Source: Agaricus subrufescens (lineage: Eukaryota > Basidiomycota > Agaricomycetes > Agaricales > Agaricaceae). Taken from it: 64,000 nt of DNA. Below are positions 40,853-52,389 of the stretch, in pieces. Location of the stretch: NCBI GenBank assembly GCA_029945375.1, contig CM057058.1:1674001-1738000 (forward strand), given 5' to 3'. The position numbers were made by a program, and so were the translations under genes. A model generated the notes under the pieces. The model did not search any database, was not told the DNA's origin, and saw only the letters and a program-made list of their open reading frames with translations. Position 1 is the stretch's first letter; each line of letters opens with the position of its first letter.

Positions 40853-42298
40853 CTAATCTATACCCATGTCCTCCATGCGAAGCGAAAGACTGAAGTTTTC
40901 TTGCGCGCTATCAATCAATTCTTGGGCCATAGAAAGATTCGCGATTCGAGCGCCTAAAACAGGAAGGCATGCTTGGAAGACACCGAGGATTTGTGTGCGG
41001 GCTGAATTGCTTTCTTGTTCTGGTTTCTGCTCTTGTTCACCATCCTTGTTATGATCTCCGTCGGATTTGGCTGAAGATGGAGGTGGGGGTTGTACTTCAT
41101 CTTCGGACGCGTTCATCGTCGTTGTCAGACGCTGGATGGCAGACCGAAGATCCTCCGCTTGTTGTAATAACTTGCCAAGGATATCCATCATATCGTTATA
41201 AGCTTTCAAAGGCTCTTCTGATTCGAGGCTTGGCGTGTTCATTGCCAATTGAAGCGCTTCGGCTTCGACACGTTCGCTCTCTTCGCTGAACGTCATGAAA
41301 GATTGCATCATCGCTGGTGCTTCTTTGATGAACTGTCGAAACCCAAAAAATGAGGTAACCTGTGTGAGTGGAAAAGGATTTTATGCGAAGAGAGAACGAG
41401 ACTGACGGTATCTGAGGTCAGCTCATCGCAGAATTCGATTGAGTGGTCTTCCTCGTGTCGAGATTTTTCTTCATTAGGTGGGATCGCCTCGGGTTCAGGA
41501 TGGTTGTCTTTCTATGTATAAATATTCAGAGGAATTCAATACGAGCAGCTGCATGCATACCTTAGGTGTTTCTACGTCAGTAAAACAAGCTTCTAGGGTT
41601 GAGCTCATGTAAAGCCATGGGTAGGATTGAGCAGTAACTTGTAGAGGTTCAGGAGGAGGAATCGGGAATCCAGTGGCAGGTTCGCGTTGGGGTTGAGATA
41701 TAAGGATAGAGTCTTTGAGTTCTGGTCGAACAGGTCGGTCTTGAGTCTGTTCAGCAGATGAGGGAGACGAGTTCTTGGGATCTATTTGTGGGGTGATCGT
41801 GGGAGCCTGAGGCTCAGGAGGCGGGGTGGATAAACCGGTGAGAGGCTCAAGCTGAAGCGGAATAGAACGGCCTGGTTCTACCGAGGATTCAACATGTTGG
41901 AGAGAATCCTCGTCACCGCCTACGTTGTTCTATAGACGTGGATTGAGAACAGGAGTGACTAGGCAAACAACGACACTCATACGGAGGAAAGCTGATTTGA
42001 TATCTCCTTTGTGGACGAGAGCCCATCGGGAAAGATAGCCTCTAAAGGCTGGCTCTGGGGACTTGCTGCGTCGTCAGCCACTCGGCCTGGTTGCTGTTGG
42101 TGACGCGTCGCTGCGGCTGCAGTCCCAGAAGCAACACCCGCTGGTCGCTCGTCTACAGGAGTAGGAGAGGCCTGGGTTTTGCGGGCGGTGAGTGGCTTTG
42201 TGGCCTGTGTCCTCCCTGGAGAAGATTCAGCGTTGGTCAAGGCGACACGGATCGTCTGTACCGCGAGGGACGGGCAAGGGTTCCTGTTGTGGTGGCAT
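40853..42298 (-). CDS. Conserved-looking protein of unknown function, coiled-coil C-terminal half
   Basis: I do not recognise this protein. Five exons (42298-42262, 42215-41983, 41929-41561, 41511-41407, 41359-40853) join in frame to 416 aa. The first 230 residues are rich in Pro, Ser, Gln and Thr (repeated PPPEP) and probably disordered. After an acidic stretch comes SFFGFRQFIKEAPAMMQSF and a helical region with heptad-like spacing (ESERVEAEALQLAM, LGKLLQQAEDLRSAIQRL). A charged D/E/K/Q/N linker follows, then a last helix (LPVLGARIANLSMAQELID). The start was set by an exon of 37 nt ending at a good GT site; no ATG exists in the exon-2 frame. It shares an 82-bp promoter with the acyltransferase gene. 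Confidence 0.7.
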
Positions 42299-42380
42299 GT
42301 GCTGGCCAAGCTGCGAGTGACCCTGACTTGCCACCTTCCACCACAGTCGTCTAGTCCCTCTCAGATACCCTCTCTAGACC
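42299..42380. promoter_or_regulatory. Short bidirectional promoter
   Basis: Just 82 bp lie between the divergent start codons of the unknown protein and the acyltransferase, so their leaders and control elements must overlap. Confidence 0.5.
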
Positions 42381-43596
42381 ATGGGCCTGCTGTCTTGCAT
42401 ACTCAAGCCCCTCGCATACCTCTCCCTGCCTGCCATAATTCTCGGCTCGTTGTCAGCAGCATCTCCCAAAGGCCAATACTATTCTCGAATCATCATCTAC
42501 CTCGGCACGGTAGCAGGTGTCGCGACCGCCAGCATTGTGACTGCCACGACGCTGGCAGTCCTCGGCCGTCCTCACGACGTCAACTACTATGTCGCCCGCA
42601 TGTTCTACGGTCTCGTATTCCAATTTCTCGACATCAAGGTTGAGGTGGAGGGAGAGGAACATTTGGGAAATAGACCCGCGATTTTAATGGTCAACCACCA
42701 GAGTATGTTGGATCTCATCATCATTGGAAAGTAGGTGGCCATAAATACAACTTTTACCTCAATCACACCGGTGACCTTTTTTTTTTTTTTTTTGCAATAG
42801 GTTGATGCCGAAAGGAACGTCAATGTTGGCCAAGCAACAGCTCCGCTTCTCACCCGTCGGACCATTTATGATGCTTTCTGGTGCCATTTTCATCGATAGA
42901 GGCAATAACGAGAAAGCTATACGTTCCTTAAAAACTGCTACCGATTTGATGAAGCGGCTCAACGTTTCGATTTGGATGTACCCAGAGGGTACGCGGCACC
43001 TCGGCCCTGAAGCGGAAATGTTGCCGTTTAAGAAGGGTGGATTTCATATGGCTGTCCAAGCCGGTCTTCCCATTATCCCGATAGTGACACAAAATTACTG
43101 GCATATTTATCATGAGGGGCTTTTAGGAACAGGTACAATTAAGGTTCGAGGTATGGAAATGTGGAATGGTCTAATGCATTGCACTGACCTTGCGCGCCTA
43201 GTATTACCTCCGATTCCAACAGAAGGTTTGACCGCTGCTGATATCAACGACTTGACGGATCGCGTGCGGGGCCAAATGTTGGAGACATTGGCCGAAATTT
43301 CTACCCAAACTCGTAAACCAGCGTCCACTGATGACAAGAAGGGTCCATTGCCGCCGTCACCGGGGCCGGGGAAGGAACATTCCTTCTCGAGCTCAAACGT
43401 TGTGATCGATTCGCCTCGGCCTTCGACAGAAATAAATGCAGACAGCTCGTATCTAGGTGGTCCAAAAGGGTCTAGTGCATCAGTATCGTCATCTACGACT
43501 TCATCGCAGTTTGGGATATCGACCACCGGAAGTGAAGCTGGCGCTGAAACAGAAGAAGATGAAGGAATGGTTTTGGTCGATCGGCCCGAGCGATGA
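42381..43596 (+). CDS. 1-acyl-sn-glycerol-3-phosphate acyltransferase (LPAAT, PlsC family)
   Basis: The enzyme adds the second acyl chain to lysophosphatidic acid, giving phosphatidic acid at the ER membrane. Two exons (42381-42730, 42801-43596) give 381 aa. Hydrophobic helices lie at about 5-25 and 33-60. The catalytic block is VNHQSMLDLIIIGK (the H-X4-D motif) and continues across the intron with LMPKGTSMLAKQQL. Then come GAIFIDR, the substrate-binding YPEGTR, FKKGGFHMAVQAGLPIIPI and VLPPIPTEGL. The C-terminal 100 residues are Ser-rich and variable. The intron contains a run of more than ten T just before its acceptor. Confidence 0.93.
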
Positions 43597-44371
43597 ACAA
43601 TTCTGGGTGGTTAGGGAGACCATGGGAAGTGAGGTCCAAAAGTTTTGGGACATTGTGGTCTGGAAGGTTTGGATATAATTGTTGAATAATTTACGTATAA
43701 AACAAGGAAAGTCTATTGTAGCGTGGGTTTAGCTTTTGAGAACGTGTTCGTCAAAGGTCGAGTTACTTGTCTTTCATTAATCTCTCACCAATATCTAACG
43801 CTTATCAATACCTTTTCCACTTCAGGTGTGTCATATCGTCCTCATTATTCATACCATCGGTGTTGACTGGTGTCGACACGCATGTGCGCGAGAATCGGGG
43901 TGGTATTATTGGAGGTGCGGGGAAGCGCAAGCCTCCTCCGACACACGTTCGATGGTTCCGTGATTGTTGTAAGGAGACCCGCCACAAGTTCGTCAATAAC
44001 CGGTCTACGCAGTTGCCCGATGCGTCGACGGACGTTTATGGGAAGTTGTCTCAGGGTCGAATTGACGCATTAGGCAATGCCGACCGAGGTTCGGAGGGAT
44101 CAAAAACGGCACAAGCTCACGTTTTGGCCCCAGATCAAGTACAAAACGGTTTTTAAGCGCCGCAAATACGTTCATCGACAAATTTTTCTCAAGAACCCCA
44201 CAGGTTTGCACCAAATTAGCAAGATATACTGGATTCCGGATGGTGCTCTGCATTTTCAGAAGGGTCTCGCCTCCGAATATAAAACCCGGGCCTTTCTTTA
44301 GTCGCTTCGCATCCCCGCTTTTGTTACCCCAGATTCGACCACTACTGCTTTCCCGAAGCATCGTCAGCACT
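43597..44371. other. Intergenic region between acyltransferase and first phosphodiesterase
   Basis: Open frames exist on both strands (43767-44156 plus, 44005-44460 minus) but neither shows a motif, and the second overlaps the real gene's first exons. A relic is possible; I see nothing supportable. Confidence 0.4.
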
Positions 44372-45957
44372 ATGTCCCCAATAACCAAATACAGTGCCAA
44401 TGGTCGCGCCCTCCCAAGTATGTTTCTCACTCCACGAATTCTTGTCGCGCCGTTAACCATTGTCGTACACAGACTGTTGGGGTCACCGCGGAGTACGTTG
44501 TCACTCCACAGAGTGTTGTCTTGTCAGCCTCCGACTGACCAAACCTTCCTTCTCGTGCTGCTTAGGCTTCAGCTAGATACCCAGAGAACACTCTCCTTAG
44601 CTTTGAAGCCGCTGCTCGGGACGGTGCAGAGGGTATTGAGAGCGGTATTTGAATATGACATTACATTGTCGCGACGCGTAACCTTCAGACAGACGTCCAC
44701 GTGTCAGCGGATAATGTAGTAGTCATGTTTCACGATCCCTGTATGTTTCTTCCACCCCACTAGCTCAATTTTGTTTCCACGTAGACTAATCTTTCTGTGT
44801 TTTTTAGCTCTCGAGAGGACGACAGATTCTACAGGTGAGTACAAGAGTCCCGGGTCTTAACCCCCGGTTTAGACCCTTTGCTTTCCGAGTTCCGGACAGT
44901 AGCTTAATATTAATGAATTGTTTCTCCTTGGCCTTTTTTTCCCGCTAACCACTAGGTAAAATCAGTGATCGTAATTGGCATGGTCCGGACGGGATGGAAC
45001 ATGCTCGGACCACCAAAGAACCTCGGCAACCTATTCCAACATTCATTCAAACTATCGAGTTTCTCATGAGGGTCCGTATCATTAACCTTAAACCCGAAAT
45101 TCCTCGGTTCCTCACGTAATGTTAGCCCGAAAATCAACATGTGTACTTCAATGTTGACGTGAAACCCCACAACAATCCAGAGAAGCTGTTCAAATTGATG
45201 AATGAAACTATCGTCGCTCAACCTTCTTGGCAAACTGTATTAGCTCCGAGGATCGTTTTGGGTCTTTGGCATCCCAAGTTCTTGAAGGCTGCAAAGGAGT
45301 TCTTGCCTTACTGTCTCCGCACTAACCTAGGGAGTGGTCCTGCCATCGCGAGGAAGTACTTTTGGAACGACGTCGATGGGTTCTCGATTATGTTTGATGC
45401 GCTTGTAACGCCTGATGGTCAGAAGTGAGTCTAGAATCATGACACCTGTTTTCATTGATTTCATGTCTGTTGTCTGTGCAGGTTTATTAGAGAATGCAAG
45501 CACGCTGGCAAGATGCTTGTCGTTTGGACCGTGAATGAACCTGCCGAAATGATGGAGGTTCGTTGATATTAACTATTCTCCTTACCCATTTGATATCACA
45601 CCACATCGGTTTTAGGCGGTGAGATGGGGTGTTGATGCTATCATTACCGATACCACGAATGTCTACATGAATCTTCGCACGGATTTGCAAAGTGAGTGGA
45701 TATAATCATCTTATTTCACGCGCCCTTTGTCCCCTATCTCCCGCTATCACCTTCTTTTTGCTAACATATCAAATATTTCAGGCAATTATGAAAAGACTGG
45801 ATCGAGATATGGAAGACTTTTCTTATGGACATCACCAAGGTTCTATTACCCATTCGCCATGCGGAATATTAAATGGATCCAGTCTTTCGTGGAGAAGGCT
45901 GCAGGACCTTTTCATGAATTTGATAACAGGCAATATAGAGTTAATTCGAAGACCTAG
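44372..45957 (+). CDS. Glycerophosphodiester phosphodiesterase (GDPD), copy 1
   Basis: GDPD enzymes split deacylated phospholipids into glycerol-3-phosphate and the free alcohol. Ten exons join in frame to 320 aa: 44372-44417, 44473-44492, 44566-44644, 44693-44740, 44808-44834, 44956-45071, 45126-45424, 45482-45557, 45616-45691, 45782-45957. The catalytic HRG and first His (CWGHRGASARYPENTL) lie on a 20-nt micro-exon plus the next exon. The metal-binding ESDVH and FHDP follow, then VYFNVDVKPHN, VLGLWHPKF and VVWTVNEP. A second micro-exon has 27 nt. No signal peptide is seen, so the enzyme is probably intracellular. The second copy lies 1.4 kb downstream. Confidence 0.92.
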
Positions 45958-47334
45958 ATAGAGTAAATGGGATACATTGCGACGTAATTTTTTATTTCTT
46001 AGCCTGCATTCTTTTCTTTTCTTTTTTTTTGTGGCGCCGAGTATAGATTTCTTGGATCGTGATTTCGCCTTGCCTTTTTGGGAGTCTTATATCCGTCTTA
46101 TTTTTTCGTGATTTTGAGTTTGACAAATACCTACTTTTGTCGAGCTTGTCCTAGACTGTGTTGTTCGGTGTTCCGCGTATCGTAATTGTTGGGTTTGACG
46201 AGCATTCTAGATATAGGAATGAAGAAATTAGATAGTTCTCACTTTGATATTGTTTGTGATCGGTGGCAGAAATATAGCAATGATAGAGTGAAAAAAAATG
46301 AGATGAGTTCAGAATAGACTGTAAGAAGCTATGGGTAATAGAAGAAATCAATGTGGCACGAGTTTGGCCAAAAATTTGTGTCTTTTGAACAGAGAAGTGC
46401 CGGACTAGACTCCGAGCAAACCGGAAATCAATCAACTTTTATTAATAGATTATTTTGGTGCAGAATTGAAATTTTATTCGATCAGGACAGGGCGCTCAAT
46501 ACATATTAGAGCAGCATAAATGGTACTACTACGTCGTCGATCCACTTTGATTGTGCTAAGTTAGGGGCGCTGGTCGATACCTGATGGTTTAGAAAGGATA
46601 GCTAATCCTTTCTAGTCAGACGCCTGAAGAACTACAACTCTAAATAGGCTGCTTTATGTCGCTATATGGATCGAAACCCTTCAAAGTCGTCCAAACTAAG
46701 TGCTACCAAAAAACCTGGAGGTACTGTAGCTTTCTGAACACGAATTACTTGAAAATTGGTCCACACCCAAGTGTAAAACACATGCAAGATGTTTTAGTCA
46801 TTTTGTTTAGTTGATGTAAGAGAAGACTCGCATAAAAGCAGGCTGCTTTTAGCTGTTTTGTGTGGGGCGTTGGAGAGAGTTAGATCGCTTACTTAATGGC
46901 AGGTACCCCACCGTTCGATCATGTGTTGGGACGCTGAGGCGCGAGCCTCGAGAGTGTTTCGAGAGTCTGAAGCCGCTTGAAATCCAATATTCAACTTCGC
47001 ATACGAATAGGTAAAGGCTCGAATTCTGAGCGTAACTACTAATTCACGGAAATAGGACGGCATTTAGCCATAATTAATAGTTGAAGGAGACTCCCAAATT
47101 AGTACGTTTGCTCTTATTTGATTTACTTCCTTTCCGGTCCGATCATCTGAAGGTGCCTAGAATCCAACTTCACCTCATTATGATGAAGAGGATACGCTGA
47201 GAAAATTGGTCAGAATCATGACACGGCATGGCATGTCAGTTTTGTCTTACGTCGCCTTGTCCTTGTTCCAACCATCCGGGGACAAGTATCGCTACCCTCG
47301 ACTATTTCACCTTGGAACATTTTGAATGACGTCG
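45958..47334. other. AT-rich spacer between the two GDPD genes
   Basis: About 1.4 kb with no supportable gene on either strand. It contains the 3' region of copy 1 and the promoter of copy 2. Confidence 0.5.
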
Positions 47335-48772
47335 ATGAATTCAGAGTTTGGCACCATCATTCCCCGTATTCTTCCCGGTATGGTTGTTCTAGCGCGAGTG
47401 ATGTTGGCTGACCACGTTTTGGATCTAGATTGTTGGGGACATCGTGGTGTAAGTCGGAGTATGCAACAACGAAACTAGGTCTTAACGAATGTACTTGGAT
47501 TTGTATCAAGGCCTCGGGACGGTTTCCTGAGAACACCCTCGCGAGCTTCGAAGCGGCTATTAAAGATGGGTCAGACGGTATCGAGAGTGGTACGTCAGAC
47601 ATTCGTTTGCGGTGGTATCTATAGAAGAGTTAAAGTTTCTCTGTTGATAGATGTGCATGTATCTGCCGACGGTGTAGTTGTAATGTTCCATGACCCAAGT
47701 GAGTCCGCTCTCTGATATGTGGGCATCTGATTAACCGTTGTTTTCCAGCCCTTTGGAGGACCACGGGCTCGACGGGTAAGATACCTATTATTACGCTGTT
47801 GACACCGAAAGGGAATAATGCCTTGTTAAGGTCGGATAAAGGATCGAGATTGGTACGGGGAGGACGGAATGGAACACCTACAAACGATTGAGGAACCGAG
47901 ACAAGGCATCCCAACATTTTCTCAAACAATCAAGTTACTCATGAGGGTATAGTTTAATTCTCTCATCCGCCGGCACTATGGTGCTTAATTAGCATTCCAA
48001 ATCATCACAGCCCGAAAACCAACATGTACGATTCAATGTGGACGTCAAAGTTCAGAACGACCCAGAAAGGTTGTTCCGTCTCATGCATGAGATTATATCT
48101 TCGCAACCTTCCTGGGAGACTCTTCTCGCGCCCCGTATTCTATTGGGTCTTTGGCACCCGAAATTTATTCGTCAAGCGATAGACATATTACCATATTGCA
48201 AGAGATCTTACCTCGGACACAGTGTTTATATCGCGAAGACATATTTCTGGGACCATGTTGAAGCGTTCTCTATGGCGTTTACCTGTTTGGCAAACCCGGA
48301 AGGAGAAAGGTTTGCACATCGCTTGTGCTTCATCCAACGTGATTGATCCTATTCTTGATTTAGATTTCGGCAGGAATGCCGGGATGCGGGAAAGTATCTG
48401 ATGGTTTGGACCGTAAATGAACCTGCTTATATGATGGAGGTACGTTGTTGACCTATCGTAATCAATGTTATTCATGTTGAGCTGACAATATTGACAGGCT
48501 GTGCGATGGGACGTTGGTGGCATAATCACCGATGTTACAAATACATGGCTAGAGCTACGCCAATCACTGCGTGGTAATGAGTTAATCCGAAATTAGCTTT
48601 CCGATTTCTGACAAACGTTCCATGAACAGAGGACTACACAAGCGTGGTGGCAAAGTATGGTCGAGAGTTTTTGTGGACGGATCTGAGGTTCTATTCGCTG
48701 CCGCGTGCGTTGTGGATAGGGGTAGTCAAGATGTACCTGGAATATGTTGGAGGGCCGTACGAGGGACCCTAA
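47335..48772 (+). CDS. Glycerophosphodiester phosphodiesterase (GDPD), copy 2
   Basis: Nine exons join in frame to 325 aa: 47335-47448, 47511-47589, 47651-47698, 47749-47775, 47831-47946, 48011-48309, 48364-48439, 48498-48573, 48630-48772. Seven consecutive exons have exactly the sizes of copy 1 (79, 48, 27, 116, 299, 76, 76 nt). Catalytic motifs are kept: CWGHRGASGRFPENTL, IESDVHVSADG, FHDP, FNVDVKVQND and LMVWTVNEP. Exon 1 differs: it has no micro-exon and encodes a longer, moderately hydrophobic N-terminus (IIPRILPGMVVLARVML), perhaps a targeting segment. The start at 47335 is the first in-frame ATG; 47383 is an alternative. The C-terminus is shorter than in copy 1. Confidence 0.88.
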
Positions 48773-48887
48773 ATAGCTGCTATCTATGTATTGGATCAAA
48801 AAACAAAAAAAGATTGTGGCCAGTGTGACATCACGGGTGACTCGGCTCGGCGAGTTCATATGGCTCGCCCTTCTGACTCCTCCGCAC

Positions 48888-50942
48888 ATGCTCAACACCC
48901 ACTCCTCCTCGCCCCGCAGAACACATCGCAAACGCTTTTCTGTTCAACATCTCTCTTCAGATACCACGACGTCGCTACCGGAGTACCACCAGTCTCTACC
49001 CCCGTGGCCGCGCAATGCTCAAGATTCGTCTTTCGGTGCCGATATTCCCTCGGATAAACCCCCCGACTATCCAGACAGCGCAGAAGAAGCAGACGAAGAT
49101 ACCGACTCAGAAGAGCGTCGGGATACTGTTTTGTTGCAGCAATCTCTAGGGTCCTCGGCGCTTAATCGTACCCAGTCTGCTTCCACTTCTTCTCCACGCC
49201 GTAAGCAGCGTTTCCAGCACAGACGGAAGTATTCAACCCCCGCCTTCGGTTCCAATGAGATTAGCAAGGACCCCTACCTTGACTCTCTTCTAGAGCGCAG
49301 CGTACATGCGCTGGAAATGTCCAACACACTGCTGCAAAGTTCTATGACCGCTCAGACAAGCTCCAATGTATTCTCTTATGATTCACCCAGAGACTCAAAA
49401 CCAGAGCCCCTGATCGCAAGCCTTCTTTCTAAGAACAGCGGTGGTCCTGAGAACAAAACCTCCTGGCTAGACGACATGGAGGAGGTTAGGAAAAGAGTGG
49501 ATAGCCTTTTCGGAGATGGGAAGGATCTGTCTGGCAACGTCTCTGGGGAACAGTCGGGCGTAGGGCACAAGGCAACTGATTGGCGGCGGCGTTTGAATAC
49601 CTCGCAAAGTTCAAATTCTGAGGCGGGTTTGAGCAGTAGTCTTCCTGCCTCAGTATCACCTCTACAGCAGTTCTCTGGAAGGCCACCTAGGCGACGTCCG
49701 TCATTGGATCTACGTGAAGCTGCTGCGGAGGCTAGTGGACTGCGTTTGTCTCACCGGACAAGAGAAGACCTCATTGCGCCACCACCTCGTGCAGTCACCG
49801 TGTATATCGAGTCCGGTGCGGATCCTGCTTTCATCACATTGCCCTCTACCCTTGGTCTACGTTCAAGCACGTCTGTGCCCCTGAATGCCGATTGGAACAC
49901 CTCGACCGCGAGTTTGGTCTCCTCTCCTGCTAAGCCAGTCATTACCGACACTCCGCTACCATCGTCGTCTACACCCGCATATGAAAAGCTTGCATCATTC
50001 GTAAAACGTCCTTCAAATTCAGTCGGTGCAACACCGTCCTCATCTTTCAAGTCTTCGTTCATGATACCAAGAAGAAATACTGCTGGTGCTTCGGACAGAG
50101 GTAGACGGGGTAGATCACCGCATACCCGCTCTGAGAGCACCCGATCTCGATCTCATACTATCACATCTACATCATCCCCCTGTCACCACCATAGGTGTAT
50201 GACTCCCCCAGCCGAAGAGTCTTCATCGTCCTCCGACGATTGCATTGCAAAACAAACGATCTGCTCCCTACGCAAGATTCTTGATGAGCAACCTGTACCC
50301 GAGGACTCAAAACGCAAAGTCGCACCAATAGCTCTTACGGCTCCTGCACCCGTAATAGGCACATCCAACGCGACAGCGTCAATATCGAGGATGCTGACAA
50401 AAAAACTACACCATTCGTCTACTCGTCCACCTTCGCCTCCGAGGCAGAGCGCCATGAAAGGCTCAAGGCCTTCTACTCCTCTGCATGCTGCCCCATCAAC
50501 ACCTTCTCTCCTTGTGTCACTAGCTCCTAACTCGTCTACTCCCTCGCCTGTTGTGCCTGACCACACATTGGGAAATCTATCGAATCTTATAACGACAAAA
50601 ATCACAAGTACTCCTCCTAGTTCCGGTCGATCGACGCCAAAACGCATAAGTTTTGCTGAGTTACCTGAAGCTCATATCAGTTCCCGACCGGACAAATTTA
50701 GAGATAAGAAAAGGGGAAAGGGGAGGAAGAATAAGTCGACGAAGATGAAAGGGACGCATGTCAATAATGATGAGGATAGCGACGGTATTGGGTGGCTTGC
50801 CGCGTTATTTGGATTAAATCCGAATGCGGGATCGGCATATTCGTCTACTAGTAGGGAAGAGAGAATGGAGGATAGGATTACCAGGAGTTGGGGTGGGCGG
50901 AGTGGCGGCGGATATGGATCTATCGATGAATGGGCAGTTTGA
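48888..50942 (+). CDS. Large disordered Ser/Pro-rich protein of unknown function
   Basis: An intronless frame of about 684 aa. I do not recognise the protein. It is dominated by Ser, Pro, Thr and Arg with many SP/TP sites, suggesting a phosphorylated, mostly unstructured protein. Short ordered-looking segments are DPYLDSLLERSVHALEMSN (helical), SWLDDMEEVRKRVDSLF, RAVTVYIESGADPAFITLPS and the C-terminal DGIGWLAALFGLNPN, followed by a Gly/Arg tail. RPSTPLHAAPSTPSL and TPKRISFAELPEAH look like kinase sites. The start is the ATG before LNTHSSSPRRTHRKR; the frame stays open upstream into the GDPD 3' region. The length of the frame and its codon regularity support a real gene. Confidence 0.75.
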   Translation: MLNTHSSSPRRTHRKRFSVQHLSSDTTTSLPEYHQSLPPWPRNAQDSSFGADIPSDKPPDYPDSAEEADEDTDSEERRDTVLLQQSLGSSALNRTQSASTSSPRRKQRFQHRRKYSTPAFGSNEISKDPYLDSLLERSVHALEMSNTLLQSSMTAQTSSNVFSYDSPRDSKPEPLIASLLSKNSGGPENKTSWLDDMEEVRKRVDSLFGDGKDLSGNVSGEQSGVGHKATDWRRRLNTSQSSNSEAGLSSSLPASVSPLQQFSGRPPRRRPSLDLREAAAEASGLRLSHRTREDLIAPPPRAVTVYIESGADPAFITLPSTLGLRSSTSVPLNADWNTSTASLVSSPAKPVITDTPLPSSSTPAYEKLASFVKRPSNSVGATPSSSFKSSFMIPRRNTAGASDRGRRGRSPHTRSESTRSRSHTITSTSSPCHHHRCMTPPAEESSSSSDDCIAKQTICSLRKILDEQPVPEDSKRKVAPIALTAPAPVIGTSNATASISRMLTKKLHHSSTRPPSPPRQSAMKGSRPSTPLHAAPSTPSLLVSLAPNSSTPSPVVPDHTLGNLSNLITTKITSTPPSSGRSTPKRISFAELPEAHISSRPDKFRDKKRGKGRKNKSTKMKGTHVNNDEDSDGIGWLAALFGLNPNAGSAYSSTSREERMEDRITRSWGGRSGGGYGSIDEWAV

Positions 50943-51849
50943 AAAGGCCGAAGTGCTCTGATCTATTTATTCTATTTATATAAGTTGGGTCTTTTTTTGT
51001 TTGTAAAACTTCTGCTGCCACGACTTTCCTTTTTTCGTGTGTGCTCTATTTTTCTCTTTCTTTCTCGTTGCTTGTTTGTCACGACGCGACATGATTGATT
51101 GCATGACGAATTGCATGACGAATTTAAGTGCTAGTTTATATATTATATCTGTGGTATAACATCGTCAGATGTTAAAAATCCTATCTTATTTATGTTATTC
51201 TAGGACGACTTTTGATAATTTGTCGAATTCTCCCGCTGGATTCGTGGACTAGCCAGATCGTTTTTCTCTCTTCTCTTCTCTTCTCTTCTCTTCTCTTAGC
51301 TTCAGCTTGCGTAGGGAAACAAATTGTGCCCATAGCATGTAGTCAGTACAAAAATAGATTATCATTGCCCTTTGGAGTGCTTTTGTGTGTAGATCGTCGC
51401 AAGTAAGTTTCACGTTGAGCATGCGTAAGAAATGATCTATGCTAGCACTCGAAGAAACGTGTTAACGTTGGGAGCTGACACCATGCAATAGCTTCTTTCT
51501 TGTCTACTTATAACTTCAACCTTCTCTTTCCCTAACTTAGGACATCAAAGAGTGAACTTCTTTTTCACGAGTGCCTTTATACCTCAAATACACGTCTATC
51601 GTTTCTATTATTTTGTGGACTCGATTACACGTAACTAGCAGAGTGGGGGTTATCAACTATACGTACAAAGAGGAATAAATGAATTGGATAAATGTAGATA
51701 GCAGAAAAAGGAAAGTGGTGAAGAACTTTTAAGGTCACGTCGGTGCCTACTAAAGAAGTAAAATAAAGGCTAGAAATCTTTCAAGACAAAGAAAAGAAAA
51801 GAATGGTGTATAACGAGAGTGGGCCGAAGTGAGTGGATGAAAAGGCGAC
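50943..51849. other. Intergenic region, pyrimidine-rich
   Basis: 3' region of the disordered-protein gene and downstream flank of the minus-strand gene at 51850. No gene seen. Confidence 0.5.
51266..51297 (+). repeat. Pentanucleotide microsatellite (TTCTC)n
   Basis: Uninterrupted TTCTC/TCTCT units, about six copies. Confidence 0.9.
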
Positions 51850-52245
51850 TCAACGCCTCACTGGAACGTAGTACCACACAATGATCGCCATCAACAGACA
51901 TGGCATCAAAACCACGATGTATGGGACATCGAGGTAAATCCGGGCACGAGAATCGCGGGGTTCTTGGCGAGGTCTGGAGAATAATGCCAAAATACGATCC
52001 CCGAGAGACGGATCGATCAGTGGTGCCGCCTCTATCTCTTGTCCCGGTGGCGCCAAACGCTCCAGAAGAGGCCTACTGGGCAGGGTGAATTCTATCCCCA
52101 GTTCAGCGGCAGTCTCCTCCGCAAGGAGGTGATACCCCTCGCTCCAGAGCCCCTCGAGTCTCCTCAACTCTTCTCGATGGAGACGGGCGACTCCGCTGTC
52201 AATGACGGGATAGCGCCTCGTCATGTTCTGATAATTCATCGACAT
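51850..52245 (-). CDS. Family member 1: single-pass membrane protein without the cysteine motif
   Basis: About 131 aa from the ATG at 52245. The segment PVIDSGVARLHREELRRL followed by LWSEGYHLLAEETAAELG aligns with IIDGRRVCPSREEMIRIL and LWSEGFHQFAESTARKLG of the gene at 60820. The first two Cys, the His and the last Cys of that gene's motif are all replaced here. The middle is short, and the C-terminus carries a membrane helix (VVLMPCLLMAIIVWYYV) followed by a basic VRR. The central domain found in the larger members is missing. A possible 5' exon and intron (acceptor near 52261) exist upstream, so the N-terminus is uncertain. Function unknown. Confidence 0.6.
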   Translation of the reverse strand: MSMNYQNMTRRYPVIDSGVARLHREELRRLEGLWSEGYHLLAEETAAELGIEFTLPSRPLLERLAPPGQEIEAAPLIDPSLGDRILALFSRPRQEPRDSRARIYLDVPYIVVLMPCLLMAIIVWYYVPVRR

Positions 52246-52382
52246 GACAAGGTGTGGTGACTGTGCATTATGGAGAGCAAGTAAGTGCAATTGTAGACAA
52301 AGCTGTGAAGGGTAGGTGGAACATACCACTGTGGAGGCACAGGCCACTCTGGGGGAGAACTGTGGGGTACCCAAAGGCAGAA

Positions 52383-52389
52383 CTTATAC
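52383..52389 (-). promoter_or_regulatory. TATA-like element upstream of family member 1
   Basis: GTATAAG on the minus strand, flanked by CTGCCTTTGGGTACC. Nearly the same block lies 137 bp upstream of member 2's start codon; here the distance is 138 bp. Confidence 0.5.

Noticed and set aside
42776..42794. Poly-T run considered as a terminator or element end
   Set aside because: It lies immediately before a good TTTGCAATAG acceptor and is the pyrimidine tract of the acyltransferase intron.
43767..44460. Overlapping open frames on both strands before GDPD copy 1
   Set aside because: They contradict each other, show no motif, and the minus-strand one covers the first real exon of the GDPD gene.
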